Shown here in pieces: positions 59,087 through 64,000 of a DNA stretch of 64,000 bases. Both the position numbers and the translations under genes were made by a program. Source of the stretch: Paraburkholderia bannensis (lineage in GTDB: Bacteria > Pseudomonadota > Gammaproteobacteria > Burkholderiales > Burkholderiaceae); assembly GCF_014200455.1 (NCBI RefSeq), contig NZ_JACHBW010000003.1, forward strand, positions 434,001 through 498,000, in the 5' to 3' direction. Below the pieces are notes generated by a model, which was given only the letters and a program-made list of their open reading frames with translations, ran no database searches and was not told the DNA's origin. Positions within the stretch are counted from its first letter, which is position 1. Each line of letters opens with the position of its first letter.

Positions 59087-59926
59087 ATGAATCTCGTCAT
59101 CCAGAGTCCCGCTCCGCTGCAAGCCGTCCATCACAAGCCGCTCCTCGCGCTCGCGCGCGGCAGCCGCCTCGTGCCGATCGACGAGTATGCGATCCGTATC
59201 GAAGATGCCGCGCCTGCGCAGCGCCCGGACCTCGACGTGTATTGCGGCACGCATCAACTCGATTACGCGTTCGTCGAAGCGGGCCGCTCGCTGGGCAGCT
59301 TCGGTCTGGTCGCGATGGACATGGACTCGACGCTCATCACTATCGAATGTATCGACGAGATCGCCGACTTCTGCGGGCTTAAGGCCGAAGTCGCAGCCAT
59401 CACGGAAGCGTCGATGCGCGGCGAGATCAAGGACTTCAACGAAAGCCTCACGCGCCGCGTCGCGCTGCTCAAGGGACTCGACGCAAGCGCGCTGGAACGC
59501 GTTTTCGAAGAGCGTCTGCAGCTTTCGCCGGGCGCGGAAAAAATGCTTGCGGGCGCAAAGGCCGCAGGGCTGAAAACGCTGCTGGTTTCGGGCGGTTTCA
59601 CGTTCTTCACGGAGCGCCTCAAGGCGCGTCTGGGCCTCGACTTCACGCGGGCGAATTCGCTTGAAATCGTCGATGGCAAGCTTACGGGCCGCGTCACCGG
59701 CGAAATCGTCAACGCCGAAGTCAAGGCGCGCACCGTGCAGGAAGTCTGCGCGCAGATCGGCATCGATCCGCGCCGCGCCATCGCGATGGGCGACGGTTCG
59801 AACGATCTGAAGATGATGGCCGCAGCCGGTCTGTCGGTCGCGTTTCGCGCCAAGCCGGTGGTGCGCGAAGCGGCGAGCGTCGCGTTCAACTTCGTCGGCC
59901 TAGACGGTCTGCTGCGGCTGTTCTAA
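59087..59926 (+). CDS. serB: Phosphoserine phosphatase
   Basis: HAD-family enzyme making serine from phosphoserine, last step of serine synthesis. 279 residues. An N-terminal ACT-like region of about 70 residues precedes the HAD core with nucleophile Asp78 and Asp80 (DMDSTLI), the cap helices, Ser in LVSGGFTFF, Lys in the region NSLEIVDGK to VKART, and the Asp-rich GDGSNDLKMM. Confidence 0.96.
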   Translation: MNLVIQSPAPLQAVHHKPLLALARGSRLVPIDEYAIRIEDAAPAQRPDLDVYCGTHQLDYAFVEAGRSLGSFGLVAMDMDSTLITIECIDEIADFCGLKAEVAAITEASMRGEIKDFNESLTRRVALLKGLDASALERVFEERLQLSPGAEKMLAGAKAAGLKTLLVSGGFTFFTERLKARLGLDFTRANSLEIVDGKLTGRVTGEIVNAEVKARTVQEVCAQIGIDPRRAIAMGDGSNDLKMMAAAGLSVAFRAKPVVREAASVAFNFVGLDGLLRLF

Positions 59927-59944
59927 ACCGCTTGCGCAAACGAC

Positions 59945-59984
59945 AACGGCCGCGCCCGTCAATCAGGACGGGCGCGGCCGTTTT
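59945..59984. terminator. Bidirectional terminator serB / metC
   Basis: AACGGCCGCGCCCGTC / GACGGGCGCGGCCGTT with a short loop and TTTT, between convergent genes. Confidence 0.88.
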
Positions 59985-60001
59985 GCATTAAGCGCCGGAA
60001 T

Positions 60002-61186
60002 TTACGCGAGCGTGGCGAGCGCGCGTTCGATATCGGCGCGCAGATCGGCTTCGTCTTCCAGGCCGATATAAAAACGCACCAGCGTACCGCGATACGGCCA
60101 GCTAGCCGCCGTACGCATCGACGCGATGTCATACGGCATCACGAGGCTGCGCGCCCCACCCCAGCTCCAGCCGAGCGCAAAGAGTTCGAGCGATTCGCAG
60201 AACGCGTCGATCTGCGCGGGGCTGTAGCGTTCGTCGAACACCACGGAAAAGAGCCCGCCCGCGCCCGTGAAGTCGCGCTTGTAAAACTCGTGGCCCGGGC
60301 AATCCTCAAAGGCCGGATGCAGCATCGCCGCGATTTCGCTGCGCGTTTTGAGCCATTGAGCTAGCGAGAGCGCCGCGCGATCGTGTGCATCGAAGCGTAC
60401 TTTCATGCTCGGCAGGCCACGCAACACGAGCGAGCAGTCGTCCGACGAGACGCCGATGCCCAGGCGCATGCGCGCGAGCTTGATCTTCAGATAGAGATCG
60501 CGGTCGCGCGTGATGGTCGCCCCCATCAGCACGTCGCTGCCGCCCGATTGATACTTCGTGAGCGCCTGCACCGAGATATCGACGCCATGATCGAAGGGCT
60601 TGAATGCGAGCCCCGCCGACCACGTGTTGTCGATGGCCGTGAGGACGTTGTGCTTGCGCGCGACAGCCGTGATCGCGGGAACGTCGGGCACTTCCATCGT
60701 TACCGAGCCAGGAGCTTCGAGCCAGATCAGCTTCGTTTGCGGACGAATCAGCGCTTCGATACCCGCGCCGATCATCGGATCGTAATAGCGCGCGGTGATG
60801 CCGAAGTCGCGCGCGAGCCAGTCGCCGTGATCGCGATTGGGCGAATAGACGTTATCCGGAATCAGCACGTCGTCGCCAGCCTTCAGGAGACCGAAGTAGA
60901 CGTTCGAGATCGATGAGAGACCCGAGGGTTGCAGCAGCGCGTGCTCGCCGCCTTCGATATCGGCCAGACGCTGCATCAGCATCGTGGAGGTGGGCGTGGC
61001 GTGCAGGCCGTAGCGCCATTGCGCATCGTTTTTCCAGTCGAGGCCGCGCACGGTTGCGAGGTCGGGGAACACGACGGTGGAGGCGCGCGTGACGGGCGCG
61101 GCGAACGATTCGAAGCCGGGCGTGATGTCGTCCTGCGGATTGACGATGCGCGTTTGCAAGGCGCGGCTGGAGTCGGATTGGTTCAT
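60002..61186 (-). CDS. metC: Cystathionine beta-lyase
   Basis: PLP enzyme of the Cys/Met metabolism family, 394 residues, converting cystathionine to homocysteine. WRYGLHATPTS near 52, the PLP contacts LLQPSGLSSIS, NTWSAG and the Schiff-base Lys in ALTKYQSGGSDV, plus FALGWSWGGARSLV near 340, point to the MetC branch rather than gamma-synthase. The ATG at 61186 is chosen; an extension upstream to 61318 has no similarity. It is alone, facing serB. Confidence 0.9.
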   Translation of the reverse strand: MNQSDSSRALQTRIVNPQDDITPGFESFAAPVTRASTVVFPDLATVRGLDWKNDAQWRYGLHATPTSTMLMQRLADIEGGEHALLQPSGLSSISNVYFGLLKAGDDVLIPDNVYSPNRDHGDWLARDFGITARYYDPMIGAGIEALIRPQTKLIWLEAPGSVTMEVPDVPAITAVARKHNVLTAIDNTWSAGLAFKPFDHGVDISVQALTKYQSGGSDVLMGATITRDRDLYLKIKLARMRLGIGVSSDDCSLVLRGLPSMKVRFDAHDRAALSLAQWLKTRSEIAAMLHPAFEDCPGHEFYKRDFTGAGGLFSVVFDERYSPAQIDAFCESLELFALGWSWGGARSLVMPYDIASMRTAASWPYRGTLVRFYIGLEDEADLRADIERALATLA

Positions 61187-61313
61187 GTCGGAGAGCAGGC
61201 GGTTAAAGCGCGGATGGGTGGCATGGCGCGGGTTCGGGCTGGCTTCGATATTTTCTTGCTCGGGCCTGACCGTGCGCGCCGCATGCCGAAGATTAACACC
61301 GGCGCTGCTGTGT

Positions 61314-61370
61314 ATCACTCAGGCAGATCACTCAGGCGGACCACTCAGCCGGACCACTCGGGCAGATCAC
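61314..61370. repeat. Four and a half 13-bp tandem repeats
   Basis: Units ATCACTCAGGCAG, ATCACTCAGGCGG, ACCACTCAGCCGG, ACCACTCGGGCAG, then ATCAC, which contains the recombinase stop codon. Lies between metC and the recombinase gene. Confidence 0.85.
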
Positions 61371-62500
61371 GACGAAGGCGCTTTGCGCACGGTCTGGGCG
61401 TGGCGCGCATCGTCGTCGGCGTGCAGATAGAGGCCGGTCGTTTCGATCGACGCGTGACGCAGATTCTTCTGGATATAGCGCAGGTCCGTGCCGGCGTCGG
61501 CCTGATGGGTCGCTGCGGTGTGGCGCAGCCAGTGCGTCGAGGCGCGGCGCAGCGTGGCAGCGCCCGCGGGATCATGTGCGTCAAGCGTATCGGCGATGCG
61601 GCGGAATACCGTCTTCACGATCAGATAGACCGCAGTGGACGTGAGCGGCCCCGCATCGCCGCCCGCCACGCCCAGCACGACTGGGCGCGCCTCGCCGGGT
61701 GCGGGCGTTTGCGGCAAGCCGTGAAACGCGCGATAACGGGCGAAATCGGCCATCAACTCATCGCTCACGGGCACATCGCCTTCCACGCCGCCCTTGCCGA
61801 CCACGCGCAGCCACCAACGGCCGCGGCGGCGCTCGAAGTCGCCTGCGCGAGCCTGTGCGGCTTCGCTGGCGCGTAATGCCGTGAGGTACAGGAAGCGCAT
61901 GAGCCAGCGGCAGCGCTCGTAGTGCTGGCGCTCGCGCGGCGTGTCCTGCGGGAACGCATCGACGCCGTCGAGCACCTGTTGCCAGAGCGTCTGGTCGAGA
62001 TAGCGTTCGACGCGGCGGCTGCGCGGCGCTTGCGGCGCGCGAGCCCGGCGTAGCGCGAGCGGGTTGCCTGCGAGATAGCCCGCCGCCACCAGATAGCCGA
62101 ACAGCCCACCGAGAATGCCCATCGCCTGCCGACGGCTGCGCGGCGCGAGCGGTCCCTCGAATAGCCGGCGCTCGCGGCCCTTGCGCGGCCTTGCCGGATC
62201 GACCCAATCGCCATTCGGCGCGGCCAGGAACTGCTCGTAGAGCGCGAAGTCTTCGCGCGTGAGGCTCGACAGTGGCTTGTTTAGCGTGCGCGTGGCCCAC
62301 AGCATCAGCCGCACCGCCTCCTTCCGATAACTGCGCAGCGTATGCGGAGAATTGACGTATTCGGCGAGCCAGAGCCGCACGGCGTCTATGTCGTCGCGCG
62401 CGGCGGTCTGCGCTACCCCGCTGCGTGCGCGGTTCGTGCCATTTCGGCCGTCGAGCGCGGGCGGCAAAGCGGGAAGCAAGGCAATGGCGTCTTCGGGCAT
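61367..62500 (-). CDS. Tyrosine recombinase / integrase
   Basis: 377 residues of the phage-integrase family. An N-terminal SAM-like core-binding domain (about 40-150, with SPHTLRSYRKEAVRL) precedes the catalytic domain with Arg in LTALRASEA, Lys in VGKGG, HWLRH (His/Arg), LRHASIETT (His) and the nucleophile Tyr in GLYLH: all five active residues are present. A basic stretch (RRARAPQAPRSRRVER) is inserted near 150-165. The start is the ATG at 62500. Divergent from the kfrA-like gene across an AT-rich gap. It has no phage or element genes beside it, so it may be a resident recombinase. Confidence 0.9.
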   Translation of the reverse strand: MPEDAIALLPALPPALDGRNGTNRARSGVAQTAARDDIDAVRLWLAEYVNSPHTLRSYRKEAVRLMLWATRTLNKPLSSLTREDFALYEQFLAAPNGDWVDPARPRKGRERRLFEGPLAPRSRRQAMGILGGLFGYLVAAGYLAGNPLALRRARAPQAPRSRRVERYLDQTLWQQVLDGVDAFPQDTPRERQHYERCRWLMRFLYLTALRASEAAQARAGDFERRRGRWWLRVVGKGGVEGDVPVSDELMADFARYRAFHGLPQTPAPGEARPVVLGVAGGDAGPLTSTAVYLIVKTVFRRIADTLDAHDPAGAATLRRASTHWLRHTAATHQADAGTDLRYIQKNLRHASIETTGLYLHADDDARHAQTVRKAPSS

Positions 62501-62663
62501 CAATCTGGGAGCGGTTTCGGGCTGTGCGGGAATCGTATCGCAGCTTTACTTTCGATTATAGGTGTTATCGTAAATTTCCGGATTTTTTATGTACTTTTAT
62601 AACGTTATACGATGATATACAGTATGATTTGAGACTTCTGCCTTTTCCGCACCTCGAAAAACC
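62501..62663. promoter_or_regulatory. AT-rich divergent promoter/operator of recombinase and kfrA-like genes
   Basis: Markedly AT-rich against the GC-rich surroundings. Holds the perfect palindrome TATAACGTTATA (62598-62609), a minus-strand -10 TATAAT (62560-62555) for the recombinase and plus-strand TATACA/TATGAT boxes (62616-62628) for the kfrA-like gene. The box ATCGTA recurs around it (62566-62572 and, inverted, near 62608-62613). Likely shared operator, probably of the KfrA-like protein. Confidence 0.6.
62598..62609. repeat. Perfect 12-bp palindrome
   Basis: TATAACGTTATA between the two promoters, a good size for a dimeric repressor site. Confidence 0.7.
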
Positions 62664-63629
62664 ATGTCACGTATCAGCGATACCCGTTTGCGTACGCGCG
62701 AAACCGCATCTCGGCTGGTCGCGGCCGGAAAACGGCCGCACGAGCTGACCGTCGATCTGATTTACGCGGAAATCCGCCAGGGCAGCCGCACGACGATCAA
62801 CGACGAACTCAAGCAATGGAAAGACGAGAAAACGCGCAGCGACGCCCTTGCCTCGCAATTGCCGCCCGCCGTTGCGGACGCAATGCTCGGCATCTGGGCC
62901 GTCGCCGTGGAGCACGGGGAAAAAGTCTATGACGCGCGCGTAGCGGAACTGGAACAGGCCACGGCGCACGCTGAATCACGCGCGGCCGAAGCCCTGGAAG
63001 CGCGTGCCGCCGCGGAAGAAACCTTGCGCTTGCGTGAAGTAGAACTGGGCGCACTGGGCGAGCAGATCGCGGTGCTGAAACAGCAACTGGATGCCGCCAA
63101 CGCGCGCGCCGAAGAAACGCGCATACGCGCCGAAACGCTCGAAGCACAGCGCAACACGGAACGCGAAATCGCCGATACCCGGCTGCGCGAGCTAGGAACG
63201 GAGCACGAGAAAGCCATCGCCGCGCTGCGCGCGTCGCTGGAAACGCGCGATGCGGCCTTTCAGTCCGAACTGGACAAGGCGACGCAGCGCATGGAAGGCG
63301 TGCAGAAGCACATGATGCAGCAGATCAGCGAGGCTCGCGAAGAGCGTCGGCGCGCGGATGTGCTCGCCACGTCGCTTCAGCAGCGCAATGAGACGTTGCT
63401 AGGCGAACTTGGCGCGGCGCGCGTCACGCAAGCGAGTCAGGAAGACGCCTTGCGTGCGGCGCAGCGGGAGAACGCGGCTTTGGCAAGGGAACGCGCCGAA
63501 TGGCAGCGCGAGCGCGAATCGCTGGAAAGCAGACTGATCGCGATCCGCAATCGCTCGCGTGCGAAGTTGAAGCGTGTTGCAGTGGCCGCGCCTGGCCGCG
63601 CGCGCGGGCTGCCAGCGCAGAAAGAATAA
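62664..63629 (+). CDS. KfrA-like DNA-binding coiled-coil protein
   Basis: 321 residues. An N-terminal KfrA_N-type helix-turn-helix domain (about 1-120; TRETASRLVAAGKRPHELTV, then IRQGSRTTINDELKQWK, then ADAMLGIWAVAVEHG) is followed by a long coiled coil (about 90-300) rich in Glu/Ala/Arg and a basic C-terminus. On plasmids KfrA autorepresses and helps partition or stability. The chromosomal setting and a divergent tyrosine recombinase are notable. Confidence 0.85.
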   Translation: MSRISDTRLRTRETASRLVAAGKRPHELTVDLIYAEIRQGSRTTINDELKQWKDEKTRSDALASQLPPAVADAMLGIWAVAVEHGEKVYDARVAELEQATAHAESRAAEALEARAAAEETLRLREVELGALGEQIAVLKQQLDAANARAEETRIRAETLEAQRNTEREIADTRLRELGTEHEKAIAALRASLETRDAAFQSELDKATQRMEGVQKHMMQQISEAREERRRADVLATSLQQRNETLLGELGAARVTQASQEDALRAAQRENAALARERAEWQRERESLESRLIAIRNRSRAKLKRVAVAAPGRARGLPAQKE

Positions 63630-63666
63630 TGGCTTCGGGCGCATCGCGCGCCTGAAGTCCGGCTGC

Positions 63667-64000
63667 TTAATCGCCGGTCACAACGTTACCGACGCCGCCC
63701 ACGGCGTTGCCGCTCTTTGGCGTGGGCGCAGGCGCCGCAAGCGCACCAGCCGCCATCGGCTTGAGTTCAAACGGCACCGGATTCGAATCATCCACTTCCA
63801 TACGATCGCCAGAGATCGAGCCATCGGCGGCGAACGTGCCCACCCAGTTTCCGGTGATGCGCGTGCCGTCGTTGGACTCCTCGGCTTCCAGCGTCGCGCC
63901 CGAGCGGTCGCCCGCGATCAGGATCACTTCCCCCGTATCGCTGAACTGGTACTCGCCGTGCACGCCGCCCGCATCGTCAGGATCGGTCTTCGCGCCCAGT
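63667..64000 (-). CDS. Hypothetical protein, 3' part only
   Basis: C-terminal portion of an unrecognised gene whose start is beyond the window. The visible 110 residues (LGAKTDPDDAGGVHGEYQF and on) look like repeated short beta strands (GEYQFSDTGEVILIAGD, TRITGNWVG, GSISGDRM) ending in an Ala/Pro-rich tail and GNVVTGD. Frame stays open to the edge. Probably an exported or periplasmic protein, but no family is recognised. Confidence 0.7.
   Translation of the reverse strand, partial: LGAKTDPDDAGGVHGEYQFSDTGEVILIAGDRSGATLEAEESNDGTRITGNWVGTFAADGSISGDRMEVDDSNPVPFELKPMAAGALAAPAPTPKSGNAVGGVGNVVTGD

Noticed and set aside
61314..61370. 13-bp repeats as CRISPR
   Set aside because: Contiguous units with no unique spacers and no cas genes.
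61367..63629. Prophage or genomic island
   Set aside because: Only a recombinase and a KfrA-like gene are present; no phage structural, replication or tRNA attachment site adjoins in the window.

Overview
The window is high-GC chromosomal DNA, most likely from a beta-proteobacterium of the Burkholderiaceae (Paraburkholderia/Burkholderia-like). The reasons are the base composition, the extended -10 promoters (TGnTAnnnT types), the protein sequences (822-codon-class Lon, 217-residue ClpP, 539-residue Pgi, AhpC of the 182-residue type) and the gene order tig-clpP-clpX-lon-hupB-tRNA-ppiD. Genus-level placement is inference from recognised families, not from a search. Most of the window is core genome; there is no rRNA, CRISPR array or insertion sequence.

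Layout. 1-6 kb: the 5' part of an acyl-CoA synthetase, divergent from selO-msrB-yciB-bolA-ppiC, then a Fic AMP-transferase with a striking array of inverted repeats over its start. 6-17.2 kb: purL, a DadA-like FAD oxidoreductase, a bifunctional NAD(P)HX repair enzyme, pgi, a YbbA-like ABC ATPase head-to-head with a TesA-like esterase. 17.3-27 kb: a small lipoprotein, then a long minus-strand proteostasis block (tig, clpP, clpX, lon, hupB, tRNA-Val, tRNA-Asp, ppiD). 27.6-37.6 kb: glycerate kinase, a MarR regulator, tRNA-Leu, a catalytically degenerate squalene/phytoene-synthase-like protein, a DUF1800/DUF1501 pair bridged by a tiny repeat-containing ORF, a small secreted protein, an OmpR/EnvZ pair and an AhpC peroxiredoxin. 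37.6-47 kb: a membrane acyltransferase, ispF, ispD, mfd, argE, a threonine-dehydratase-like enzyme and mscL. 47-52.5 kb: a three-gene signalling operon (CHASE3-type kinase, single-domain receiver, REC-PAS-kinase-REC hybrid) and a small basic protein. 52.5-61.2 kb: AsmA-family protein, FetA/FetB transporter, secreted hypothetical, stand-alone LigD-type polymerase domain, serB, metC-like lyase. 61.3-63.6 kb: a tyrosine recombinase divergent from a KfrA-like coiled-coil DNA-binding protein around an AT-rich palindrome, flanked by 13-bp tandem repeats; this is the only part that looks like mobile or plasmid-derived DNA. The window ends inside a hypothetical gene.

How the genes work together. Protein quality control dominates the centre (trigger factor, ClpXP, Lon, PpiD, plus a second parvulin near 4 kb). 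Redox defence recurs (SelO, MsrB, AhpC), and two unrelated AMPylating enzymes (SelO and Fic) lie within 5 kb. The best candidates for undescribed biology are the recombinase/KfrA divergon with its repeats, the 44-codon ORF that bridges DUF1800 and DUF1501 by ATGA overlaps at both ends, and the repeat array at fic.
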